DNA of 14,152 nt from G020350405 sp964513655 (GCA_964513655.1 CAZENQ010000084.1:1-14152); one strand, 5' to 3'. Shown: positions 5,552 to 12,439, counted from the stretch's first letter. The notes: generated from the sequence alone by a model not told the origin. Program-made: numbers and translations.

Positions 5552-7702
5552 TTAGCGTCGTCTGCCGCCGCCGCGTCTGCCGCCGGAGCTTCGAGACCTC
5601 TGGAAATTGTTGGTTCGACTCGTACCCCGCTGACGGGCATTGTGATGGCGATCCAGGTTGGAACTTCTCCTGCCGGAACTCGGACGGCTGGTGGATGGGC
5701 GTGATGTACTGGGTGAAGTAGAGGTCCTCCGGTCAGACCAGCCATCACGTGTCCGCTGCTGCCAGCCCGTGTCGGTCCTGCGGTGGACATTACCATTGCG
5801 GTCGGCAAAGACGTTATTCGCACGCGCGGGCCGAGTAGTCCCAGGTCTACCTGCACCGGGTCTGTCCGCGCCAGGTCTAGCCGTGCCGGGTCTGTCCGCG
5901 CCAGGTCTAGCCGTGCCGGGTCTGTCCGCGCCAGGTCTGCCTGCACTGGGTCGTCCTGCACCAGGTCCTCGAGCAACATCACGACGTCTGTTGTAAATGT
6001 TGTTTCTGCTTCTGTCGATGTTTATGTTGCGATTGATGTCTATGTCGATGTCACGGTAGCCACCTCTACCCCACCATCCTCTGTGCCGCGCATGAGATGC
6101 GACCCAGCCGGTGGCGAACCCGGCCGCAAAACCCCAACCGCGGTAAGGACGGTAGACGGCTGCGTAACCGTAGGTCACTGGACGTGGGTAGTAGTAGACG
6201 CCGTACCATGCCGGGTAAATATAACCCGTACCGTAGACGACCGTCCCGCCATAAACGTAGGAACCAACATATCCCGGCGTGTAGCCGACGTAAACAACCT
6301 CAGGTGTATAAGAATAAACGTAGACATATTTCACGTGGTAGACAGGACAGCTCGGTGGAATAGTATAGATCGCCTGCGGAACGGCTACGCATACTACCCA
6401 GGGCCCCATAGGGTCATTAGCTTCAAACCACACCGCATCGTTACAGCAGTAATATTTACTCCCGTAGCGAATGACCGAGTAGGAGGTGTTGGTAGCATAG
6501 TACATGTCTGTATCTTCGATTTTAACAAATTTAGGCGCACCATCGTAAGAAACTGCCACTTTTGCTTCGCTGCGTTTTACAGTTGCGGTTTGGGGAATAT
6601 AGGTCTCAAGCACAGCTTCCTTGGCTTCTTGTGTCCCTGCAACCTGGGCTGATACGTGCTCCTTGGCTGAACCAGGGGGAATCTTTGCAAAATCCCTCGG
6701 GAGTCCATCCGCCGGAACATACGACCAGGTCTTCTCCAGTGATGTCGCCGAAAACCATCGACCTGACAGTAGGACGAAATGAAGTTGCGTGCCGATATGC
6801 ATGAACACATCACTTTCCGTGTTGCTCATGTACAAAAGGTCCGTACCGCTAATGGGGGTGTACTTGGGTTCTCCATCGGAGACTATCAGCTCTGCCACTT
6901 CTGTAGTAACTATAATTTGTGGTACACGGTCAGAAGATGGCTGTGTATCTGACACGTTAGTACTCGAATCATCTGCGGCAAGTGCCACCACCGAAGCCGG
7001 TGGGTTCTTTTTGATCGTCCAAGGTCCGTTTATATCGGGAGCAACAAACCATTGGTTGCTGCCTTTGAGATAGTAGAGCTTTACCTTTGGGTCGAGCACA
7101 ATAAAGAATGGTGTGTTCACCACCCGCATTAAATCGGAATTCTCAACCTTGCTAAGCTGAGGCTCACCATCAAGTACAACCAGCACGGTCGGGGCCGTAG
7201 TAAAAATAATTTTGGGCGGCACTGATCTCAGGTCCTCAGCGGCAGCCTCTTCCTTTTCAACCAGCTCAAGCGCAGTTAACAATCGGTCAAGAGACATCGT
7301 TGGATTCCACTTGGGAATCTCGCCTTCGAGTATAGAAATAAGTTTCTCCGCTTTAGATGGGTCGGCGTTTGGAAATTTCACTTGAGGGACATCGAGCTCC
7401 AACAACGTAACGGTGCGGGTGTCACGGTCTGTCGAAACACGGGCCGCGAACCAGACGGCCCCAAAAATAGGCTCGGTTTCTCCCTTCTTTGTTATGGAAA
7501 TTGCTGCGCGCGCTGTTAGCTTATCGGCCTTAAACGACTCAAGCTGCGGTTGGTAAATCGTAATGATAGCTTCCGGCAGTTCGATGTCGCGAGGCCAATC
7601 AAACTCGACGGCGCCAGCCAGAGTAGCACTAAGCAGCACCACTGCAGATGCAACCAGATTAAAAACAAGAATCGGTGCGCTTTCAGTAATTACTTTTTTT
7701 AT
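5552..7702 (-). CDS. Exported three-repeat protein with Tyr/Gly-rich segment and Arg-rich tail; probable AUA start
   Basis: About 716 aa from the proposed start (numbering from there). Residues 1-31 form a signal peptide: KK at 2-3, a long hydrophobic run and a likely cut after LAGA. Three related ~70-residue units follow, at about 162-235, 262-345 and 380-452. They share DGEP or DGAP, an acidic S/TD-L/M-Y/R turn, an NT pair, and W-F-x-A, and the first and third also have GPW. Residues 455-540 are Tyr/Gly/Val-rich with Trp pairs and are likely an aggregating or surface-binding region. Residues 580-625 are a GADRPGTARP repeat, and 640-716 are Ser/Thr/Arg-rich, ending RRGGGRRR. The closest description I can give is the group often labelled 'carbohydrate-binding family V/XII-like' in bacterial genomes; function unknown. 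With a standard start codon, GTG at 7640-7642 is the best choice (696 aa), but it cuts off the front of the signal peptide. ATA at 7700-7702 lies 7 bases after AAAGGAGC, and a stop (TGA 7706-7708) lies just upstream in frame. Confidence 0.8.
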   Translation of the reverse strand: MKKVITESAPILVFNLVASAVVLLSATLAGAVEFDWPRDIELPEAIITIYQPQLESFKADKLTARAAISITKKGETEPIFGAVWFAARVSTDRDTRTVTLLELDVPQVKFPNADPSKAEKLISILEGEIPKWNPTMSLDRLLTALELVEKEEAAAEDLRSVPPKIIFTTAPTVLVVLDGEPQLSKVENSDLMRVVNTPFFIVLDPKVKLYYLKGSNQWFVAPDINGPWTIKKNPPASVVALAADDSSTNVSDTQPSSDRVPQIIVTTEVAELIVSDGEPKYTPISGTDLLYMSNTESDVFMHIGTQLHFVLLSGRWFSATSLEKTWSYVPADGLPRDFAKIPPGSAKEHVSAQVAGTQEAKEAVLETYIPQTATVKRSEAKVAVSYDGAPKFVKIEDTDMYYATNTSYSVIRYGSKYYCCNDAVWFEANDPMGPWVVCVAVPQAIYTIPPSCPVYHVKYVYVYSYTPEVVYVGYTPGYVGSYVYGGTVVYGTGYIYPAWYGVYYYPRPVTYGYAAVYRPYRGWGFAAGFATGWVASHARHRGWWGRGGYRDIDIDINRNINIDRSRNNIYNRRRDVARGPGAGRPSAGRPGADRPGTARPGADRPGTARPGADRPGAGRPGTTRPARANNVFADRNGNVHRRTDTGWQQRTRDGWSDRRTSTSPSTSRPSTSRPSSGRRSSNLDRHHNARQRGTSRTNNFQRSRSSGGRRGGGRRR
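5831..5950 (+). repeat. 30-bp tandem repeat (four units) encoding GADRPGTARP
   Basis: Units at 5831-5860, 5861-5890, 5891-5920 and 5921-5950. The second and third are identical and the outer two are diverged. Unit length is a multiple of three, so copy-number changes keep the reading frame of the exported protein. Confidence 0.8.
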
Positions 7703-7716
7703 TGTTCAGCTCCTTT
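7700..7716 (-). promoter_or_regulatory. Ribosome binding site pointing to an ATA start codon
   Basis: On the minus strand AAAGGAGC (7709-7716) is followed after 7 bases by ATA AAA AAA GTA ATT, in frame with the 696-aa reading frame. No ATG, GTG or TTG exists in frame between the upstream stop (7706-7708) and the GTG at 7640-7642. Confidence 0.6.
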
Positions 7717-7891
7717 CAGACCACCCTTTTAGATTTAACAACCTAACCTCGCCGGCAGAATCGAAACTATATCATAATTTATCAAAGGGCACAGCTTGCA
7801 ATCTGATGCCCAACAAGTTCTGACCCAGAACCTTCAAAAAACAAACTTCTTTTCTGTAACGTTTAGTCCCTGTGTTCTCGTGATGCTATTA

Positions 7892-8206
7892 TCATTCCTC
7901 GAGAGTGCCTGCCTTGCCGGCTAATAGCCAAAACGTTTTCATTTGAGGGTCCTGGCGTTTCACATCTCGCGGCAGTTTATCCTCCGATACGAGCCGATAG
8001 CCTTTTTGTTTCATACAATCCTTTATGAAGTCCACTTCGTAGGTGTCGACGTCCTGCATATCCGCATACTTTTTCAGCTCATCGTAGCACAGCTGCAGGT
8101 CTTGGTCGCACTCTTCAAAGGTTTTACCCTCCTGATACCAGTATGTGCAGCCTGTCCACAAGCACAATAGGCTCAGTAACACCAAAACAGTTAAGAACTT
8201 TGCCAT
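7892..8206 (-). CDS. Small Cys-containing lipoprotein
   Basis: A 104-aa protein. Hydrophobic residues 3-16 end in a lipobox LWTGC with the lipidated Cys at 20, so the mature protein is an ~84-residue lipoprotein. It has three more cysteines (33, 40, 64) in the arrangement FEECDQDLQLC then FIKDCMKQKGYRLV. This matches a common layout of small bacterial lipoproteins with a conserved CMxxKGY motif near the C-terminus; the function of that group is not known to me. With position 20 bound to lipid, the remaining three cysteines allow one disulfide. The start ATG has GAAAGGG at a suitable distance. It is 74 bases downstream of the DUF3313 lipoprotein gene on the same strand. Confidence 0.8.
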   Translation of the reverse strand: MAKFLTVLVLLSLLCLWTGCTYWYQEGKTFEECDQDLQLCYDELKKYADMQDVDTYEVDFIKDCMKQKGYRLVSEDKLPRDVKRQDPQMKTFWLLAGKAGTLEE

Positions 8207-8222
8207 TTTTCTGCCCTTTCAA

Positions 8223-8241
8223 AAAACAAATAATTTGTTTT
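8223..8241. promoter_or_regulatory. Perfect 19-bp AT-rich inverted repeat upstream of the lipoprotein gene
   Basis: AAAACAAAT-A-ATTTGTTTT, 9-bp arms with a one-base centre, directly upstream of the ribosome binding site (start codon at 8206). The spacing suits an operator or a leader element. It is too AT-rich and lacks a GC stem for an ordinary terminator. Confidence 0.35.
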
Positions 8242-8280
8242 CGCCTGAATATTCAAGCATACCATATCTTAACCTTGGTA

Positions 8281-8880
8281 TCAATACCCGTGGGCCTCCT
8301 TAAGCCGATTGTAGAACCGCTTGGCCCAATCGTCCATAACTGCCTTCGCGTTCTCCCATTTGTAATACTCACCAAGCGGCCGGCCTTTTTCCTGAGATTC
8401 AACAAAGGCGCCTATTTGCTCGCCTGTCTGTGTATCGAGCAACTCCATCTCCATTGATGCCCCGCCCATCCTGAAGGCAGAGGCCCTCTTGACGTTTGTA
8501 AGCGCTGTACGTACCCTCGCAACCCGCGGTCCAGGCTCTGAGACTACCCGCCAATTTGACCAAATCGCGTCCTCTATGGCTCTACGCATATATGTCCTGA
8601 GTTGCTCCACTTCGTCCCAGTTCTTTACCTCTGCTTGCGTTCCGTAATCGAAGAGCACCTCAACGCGGTCAATGATGAATTTTTCATAGTTGCCGAGGTC
8701 GTATTTTGGATTTACGTACCGGTAACTCGTCTCAGATATGGGTTCAAGGCGCGAGTAGTCACTTAGAAAGCCGGTCACTGGCATCTTTGTTGAAGGGGCC
8801 GAAGACTCACAACCGTATTGCACCGACATAACAACAATTACCAGAGCCAACAATAGACTTGTTCTCTTTGTTCCTTCCAT
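8281..8880 (-). CDS. DUF3313-type lipoprotein (copy 1)
   Basis: A 199-aa protein. The hydrophobic segment 8-22 ends in QYGC with the lipidated Cys at 24. The mature protein starts with a short linker and then TGFLSDYSRLEP (36-47), the hallmark opening of DUF3313 lipoproteins, followed by a β-rich middle with VARVRTALTNV and MEMELLDTQTGEQIGAFVE and a helical end KAVMDDWAKRFYNRL. The family is widespread in Gram-negative bacteria and has no established function; the fold is thought to be periplasmic. The ATG has GAAAGGA upstream. It is one of three copies within 3.2 kb, counting the stump at 8999-9148 and the copy at 10800-11438. Confidence 0.85.
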   Translation of the reverse strand: MEGTKRTSLLLALVIVVMSVQYGCESSAPSTKMPVTGFLSDYSRLEPISETSYRYVNPKYDLGNYEKFIIDRVEVLFDYGTQAEVKNWDEVEQLRTYMRRAIEDAIWSNWRVVSEPGPRVARVRTALTNVKRASAFRMGGASMEMELLDTQTGEQIGAFVESQEKGRPLGEYYKWENAKAVMDDWAKRFYNRLKEAHGY

Positions 8881-8998
8881 CTCGCCGTTCCTTTCAAATG
8901 ATTTACCACACTTTCATCAATATTTACCGACTTTCCGCTGTTTCAAGACTGTTTTTTCAACCGTGTAAGAGCAGTCTGACCTTTCAGGCTTAACGCGC

Positions 8999-9148
8999 TT
9001 ATTCAAGGCGTTTTTGCAGCCGTTCGGCCCGGTTACCCATTATACCTTTTGCAGCATCCCATTCACCTAAATTTGCGAATGGTACTCTCGAACCTTTCTG
9101 TGCCTTAACAAAAGTTTCTGTCTGTTTGCCTGCCCAGCTCTTTTCGGT
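8999..9148 (-). pseudogene. 3' stump of a third DUF3313 lipoprotein gene
   Basis: Reading on from the sulfatase stop in the same frame gives 49 codons that end at TAA (8999-9001). The translation contains GKQTETFVKAQ, GSRVPFANLGEWDAAKG and AERLQKRLE. Over its last 31 residues I count 21 identities to the C-terminus of the intact copy at 10800-11438 (GSRVPFSNLGDWGTAKG, AKRLQKHLE). There is no start codon or ribosome binding site. The conserved DDW of the intact copies is changed to GNR, as expected for decay. Its missing front is replaced by the sulfatase gene. Confidence 0.8.
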
Positions 9149-10753
9149 CTAATCGTGCGGCGTAAGCTCCGCGCCTTTCGGCGTGACTTCTGACACCCGA
9201 TGTGGGAACTTCCGGATCATCATCATGTGTTCCCGCAGGTGATTTTGGATGGGCGTCACCGCGAATAGCCCTGGGTAGAGTTCTCCAAACTTCTCACCAG
9301 GGTCACGCATGACGTTGTAGAAATCCATGCCCGGCAGCCCGCCGTGGCCCTCCTTGATGTGGACCTTGAAGTCCTCGTAGCGGATGGCGCCAAGCACACC
9401 GCCGCTGTAGTGGAACATATAGTTGCGTCGGCCGTGACCTTCGCCCAGCAGCAATAGGGCAGTCTGGTCGATCCCGTCAGTAACACGGTCATTGGGAATT
9501 CTATCCATGGCGCCTCCGATCCGTGCCGCCGTGGTGAACAGGTCGGTGAGGTGCAGGATATCCACCGGATCCTGGTTGGGCGCGATCATTCCCGGCCACC
9601 AGGCCATTGCTGGCACCCGCACGCCGCCTTCCGTGACAGCACCCTTGCCACCCTTCAGCCAGGAGTAGCCGGAGTTCGGGTAGAAGGCGTACATCGGTCC
9701 ATTATCACTGATCCAGACGACCAGCGTGTTCTCGGCGATGCCTTCGGACCTCAAGGTGTCGAGCAGTTGTCGTACATGCGCATTGTGGGCCGCCATCTCG
9801 GAAGCCTGGGCATTGACCTTATCGACATGCTTGTCGTTGTGGTGGGCCTTCGATCCCTGTAGCTGCTGGGTGTAGGTCGCCCAGTAGATGAAGAAGGGCT
9901 TGTCGTCCTTGGCCTTGTCCTTGACGTAGGCCATGATCTGCTTGATCGACTCGGCCTCAAAGGCTTCCTGTCGCTCAGGACCAAGTTTGCCGGCAACGCC
10001 CTCAATTGGCTTGCGTCCCTTGCCTTTGCGCCCAACGTACCCGGCCACCGACAGATCAATCCCGGTCCGCTTTTTGTATTCCTCTTCACCAGGGAAGTCG
10101 TAGAACATCGCCTTCTGGGAGTTCGGCGCTTTGTTGTACATGTCGAAAGAACCGGGCCAATTGTCGGGCGCCCCGTTAAACAGGCCATAGTACGCGTAGT
10201 CGTAGCCCTGGTTCTCCGGCGCGTGCTCGGGCTCGTCGCCCAAATGCCACTTGCCCCACATGGCCGTGTGGTAGTCTGCCTTAGAGAGCACTTCGGCTAT
10301 TGTCACCTCGTCCGGCGACAGCCCTTCGGTCTGGCCCGGCCATAGGACGCTCAGCAGCCCGGTTCGGACCGGATGCCTACCCGTATTGATGGCAATGCGG
10401 GACGGCGTGCAGGATGGCTCGGCATACGCATGGAAAAACCGAATTCCCTCGTAGGCCATCTTGTCCAGCTCGGGTGTCGGCGTGCCGCGGTGTTTGCCAC
10501 CACCCTGCCAGCCCATCTCGCCCCAGCCGACGTCGTCGGCGAGGATGTAGATTATGTTCGGTTTTTTGCCGAATCTCCTTTCCAGTGCCGCAAGCTTGGC
10601 GTTGATCTGTTTGTTCTCGGCCGCCCATTTTGCCCGGTTCTTTTCAGCCAGCTCCAGATACGGCGCATCCGGCTGATAGGCATGGCTAACTGCCGACAGG
10701 ACGAGCACCAAAACCGACATCAAAATAACTTTACTTGCCAATTTGGTCCTCAT
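9149..10753 (-). CDS. Exported arylsulfatase-like sulfatase (type I, formylglycine)
   Basis: A 534-aa protein, secreted by a signal peptide (1-25, cut after SHA). Sulfatase landmarks in order: LADD (metal-binding D73, D74), active-site CTPSR (C115-R119, the Cys to be oxidised to formylglycine), GKWHLG (K168, H170), ISDNGP (metal ligands D350, N351) and LKGGKGAVTEGGVRVP (366-381). It should hydrolyse sulfate esters in the periplasm or outside the cell; the substrate cannot be told. Where many relatives have a sulfate-binding His (the HxP or RMHV segment after PFFIY), this one reads WATYTQQLQG, so that His may be lost or supplied by H304, H305 or H309. The maturing enzyme (FGE or anSME) is not in this window. 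Its GC content is much higher than the neighbours' (62-68 % in two 60-base lines counted, against 43-48 % in flanking DUF3313 genes), a sign of transfer. The start ATG has AGGAGG 6 bases upstream. Confidence 0.92.
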   Translation of the reverse strand: MRTKLASKVILMSVLVLVLSAVSHAYQPDAPYLELAEKNRAKWAAENKQINAKLAALERRFGKKPNIIYILADDVGWGEMGWQGGGKHRGTPTPELDKMAYEGIRFFHAYAEPSCTPSRIAINTGRHPVRTGLLSVLWPGQTEGLSPDEVTIAEVLSKADYHTAMWGKWHLGDEPEHAPENQGYDYAYYGLFNGAPDNWPGSFDMYNKAPNSQKAMFYDFPGEEEYKKRTGIDLSVAGYVGRKGKGRKPIEGVAGKLGPERQEAFEAESIKQIMAYVKDKAKDDKPFFIYWATYTQQLQGSKAHHNDKHVDKVNAQASEMAAHNAHVRQLLDTLRSEGIAENTLVVWISDNGPMYAFYPNSGYSWLKGGKGAVTEGGVRVPAMAWWPGMIAPNQDPVDILHLTDLFTTAARIGGAMDRIPNDRVTDGIDQTALLLLGEGHGRRNYMFHYSGGVLGAIRYEDFKVHIKEGHGGLPGMDFYNVMRDPGEKFGELYPGLFAVTPIQNHLREHMMMIRKFPHRVSEVTPKGAELTPHD

Positions 10754-10799
10754 TTGTTGCCTCCTTTCTGAAATACTTACTTACTTTTTAGCTCGGTCT

Positions 10800-11438
10800 T
10801 TAGCGCGCCTCTTCAAGGTGTTTTTGAAGCCGTTTTGCCCAGTCATCCATGACGCCCTTGGCAGTACCCCAGTCGCCGAGGTTGGAAAATGGTACCCGGC
10901 TGCCCGTCCGCGACTCGACAACCGCACCTACCTGCTTACCTGTCACCGAATCCACAACCTCCGCCTCCATCGCCACCCCACCTATCCCGGCACCAAGCAG
11001 ACTGGCCTGCGGTAGTACATTCAGAGTGCCGGTTTCTTTGATATCTGTAAGGGCCACGCGAATTCTCGCCACACCAGGACCTGCCCGGTGAACAACTTTG
11101 CGCCCCGAATCCGAGATTGCCTTGACAATCGCAGAGTGGAAGTAATTAGTCAGGTCCTTCAGTTCCTGCTCGGTTATCTTACCTTCGCTCTTTGCCTCTA
11201 TAGCCGAAGCACCGGTGAAAAAGTGCACTTTCACCTCATCAACGATAAAACCAGAATATGCACCCAATGCTTGCTCATTGATATACCGCAGGCTTGTGTC
11301 CGATTCGGCCCTCAGACGCGAATAATCCGTCAAGAAGCCCGTCCTGACAGGCCCTCCTGACTCACATCCGCACTGCACTAGCATCAAACCAACAGCCACA
11401 ACCATTAACACACCTGCTTCTTTCATTCTCTTTTCCAT
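10800..11438 (-). CDS. DUF3313-type lipoprotein (copy 2)
   Basis: A 212-aa paralogue of the 8281-8880 protein. Hydrophobic residues 9-22 lead to a CGC lipobox with the lipidated Cys at 25. TGFLTDYSRL (33-42) opens the DUF3313 domain, VARIRVALTDI and MEAEVVDSVTGKQVGAVVE form the middle, and GVMDDWAKRLQKHL ends it. It differs from copy 1 by a Gly/Ala-rich insertion (LLGAGIGG) before the MEAEV strand. The start ATG has AAAGGAG 10 bases upstream. It is followed after 46 bases by the sulfatase and is the first gene of the minus-strand envelope run. Confidence 0.85.
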   Translation of the reverse strand: MEKRMKEAGVLMVVAVGLMLVQCGCESGGPVRTGFLTDYSRLRAESDTSLRYINEQALGAYSGFIVDEVKVHFFTGASAIEAKSEGKITEQELKDLTNYFHSAIVKAISDSGRKVVHRAGPGVARIRVALTDIKETGTLNVLPQASLLGAGIGGVAMEAEVVDSVTGKQVGAVVESRTGSRVPFSNLGDWGTAKGVMDDWAKRLQKHLEEAR

Positions 11439-11558
11439 TTTCTTTGCTCCTTTCTTGACAATTAGTTACCTTTCAGCATCGGACTGAGCGCATGCCGACG
11501 AAAAGAACACTATAAAACATTCATTCATACAGGCATATCAGGGTTGAGCCTGTTTCTC

Positions 11559-11579
11559 TTATAGGGCAATCCCCTATAA
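11559..11579. other. Perfect 8-bp hairpin in the 11439-11617 gap
   Basis: TTATAGGG (11559-11566), five-base loop, CCCTATAA (11572-11579). No T run follows on either strand, so it is not a standard terminator. It lies between the FadL remnant and the DUF3313 gene. A second weaker dyad, ACAGGC-GCCTGT, is next to it (around 11539-11556). Confidence 0.35.
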
Positions 11580-11617
11580 TTTCACGGGATTTCTTTAAAA
11601 AAGCGGCACTGGCATGT

Positions 11618-11917
11618 TCAGAACTTCCAGTTCGCATACACGCCGACAAAATACAGGTCGTTACGGTCGTAATCTCCACTGAAAAGGCTCCTATTGACCT
11701 TCGCCTCGCCGTAATCGGCATACACAAACGCTGCCCTGACGGTAAGGCTCTCGCTCTACTCATACTGCACACCTAAAGACTAGCGCACCTGTCGGTCAAG
11801 CGGCATATCGGGCGTTCGGTCGGCCGTATCGACAGACGACGTATTATAGGCAAAGGCCGCCTGAAGAAGCCACTTCTCAGCCGGGCGGTAATGGACACAG
11901 GCGGAAACCCCTGTCAT
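11618..11917 (-). pseudogene. C-terminal remnant of a FadL/OmpP1-type outer-membrane porin
   Basis: About 100 codons, read on the minus strand down to a TGA at 11618-11620. The translation carries typical FadL C-terminal strands: HYRPAEKWLLQAAFAYNTSS, DRTPDMPLDRQVR, SLGVQYE, SESLTVRAAFVYADYGEAKV, SGDYDRNDLYFVGVYANWKF, the last ending in the C-terminal Phe that outer-membrane proteins use for assembly. Two in-frame TAG stops (11780-11782 and 11756-11758) fall where the family usually has an aromatic residue (Tyr or Trp), so each looks like a recent point change. The N-terminal ~300 residues are absent. At 11918 the frame meets the stop of the small exported ORF, so a deletion or rearrangement joined the two. 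Intact members carry hydrophobic compounds across the outer membrane. Confidence 0.8.
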
Positions 11918-12205
11918 TTATGGCGTCCATACCCACTCATGCTCACCACCTGACCCCGGCAGCTCCTTGTGCCATTCATACCCGCCCTCGAACAGCCGTT
12001 TCATCTCAACCGGGTCGAACGGTTCCTTGCCGTGCTCCTCATACTTATCGGGGATGCTCACGTAGTTGAAATCCACCCCGTCGTCTTCAGCAAATGCAGG
12101 TTCAAAAAAACTCAGAAACATCACAACTAAAAAAATAATACAAATACGCAGGATACACTGACTCCTTAATATTCCAAAGATAGGTGGAGTTTTATAATCT
12201 GACAT
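11918..12205 (-). CDS. Small exported hypothetical protein, possibly a truncated fragment
   Basis: 95 aa from the ATG at 12205. One hydrophobic segment (about residues 18-38) ends in EPAFAEDD, a good signal-peptide cut after AFA, which leaves a ~55-residue acidic, Trp/Tyr-rich mature part (VDFNYVSIPDKYEEHGKE and then YEWHKELPGSGGEHEW). The ATG has a poor ribosome binding site. A strong one (AAGGAG, around 12162-12167) lies 10 bases before an in-frame CTG (12149-12151), which would start a compact signal peptide (LRICIIFLVVMF). The natural start may therefore be CTG, or a mutated ATG. It stops exactly where the FadL remnant begins, in the same frame, so it may itself be cut short. I do not recognise the family. 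Confidence 0.5.
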   Translation of the reverse strand: MSDYKTPPIFGILRSQCILRICIIFLVVMFLSFFEPAFAEDDGVDFNYVSIPDKYEEHGKEPFDPVEMKRLFEGGYEWHKELPGSGGEHEWVWTP

Positions 12206-12389
12206 ACTTCATGGAAGAACTTTTCACAAAACCAGCATCGTAATGTTCCCGGCTGCATACTGCACCAGGCGCCAAAACCAAATTAAATTGCACAATCAAT
12301 CATCAATAAGCAATGGAAAATTTAGCAGTGAGAACAGCATTCCGTTCTGGCAAAGACTCCCGCAGGTTTGCTTTGACCACTAAAGGTGT

Positions 12390-12419
12390 TTGACACTCCC
12401 TGTAGGGAGCGTTTATATT
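12390..12419 (+). promoter_or_regulatory. Promoter of tRNA-Arg with a dyad in the spacer
   Basis: TTGACA (12390-12395), 18-base spacer, TATATT (12414-12419), about 20 bases before the tRNA. The spacer contains the near-perfect dyad CTCCCT-GT-AGGGAG (12396-12409), which could be an operator or a chance GC palindrome. Confidence 0.6.
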
Positions 12420-12439
12420 ATAAGCACTTCAATAGTTGG

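Noticed and set aside
5831..5950. CRISPR-like regular repeats
   Set aside because: Units are contiguous with no spacers and lie in frame inside a coding region.
5545..5982. 145-codon minus-strand ORF with LARTDPARLD repeats, and plus-strand ORFs over 5658-6652
   Set aside because: They are frame-shifted readings of the 30-bp repeat and Arg/Ser-rich tail of the 716-aa protein and have no ribosome binding site.
8946..8977. AGACTG...CAGTCT hairpin between the DUF3313 gene and stump
   Set aside because: Six-base stem with a 20-base loop and no T run in the right place on either strand.
9256..10628. Several overlapping ORFs on both strands across the sulfatase
   Set aside because: High GC leaves other frames open; the sulfatase frame carries all family motifs, a signal peptide and a strong ribosome binding site.
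11521..11772. 83-codon minus-strand ORF over the FadL remnant
   Set aside because: It is a shifted frame of the FadL remnant. The frame with recognisable porin strands is the other one, interrupted by two TAG codons.
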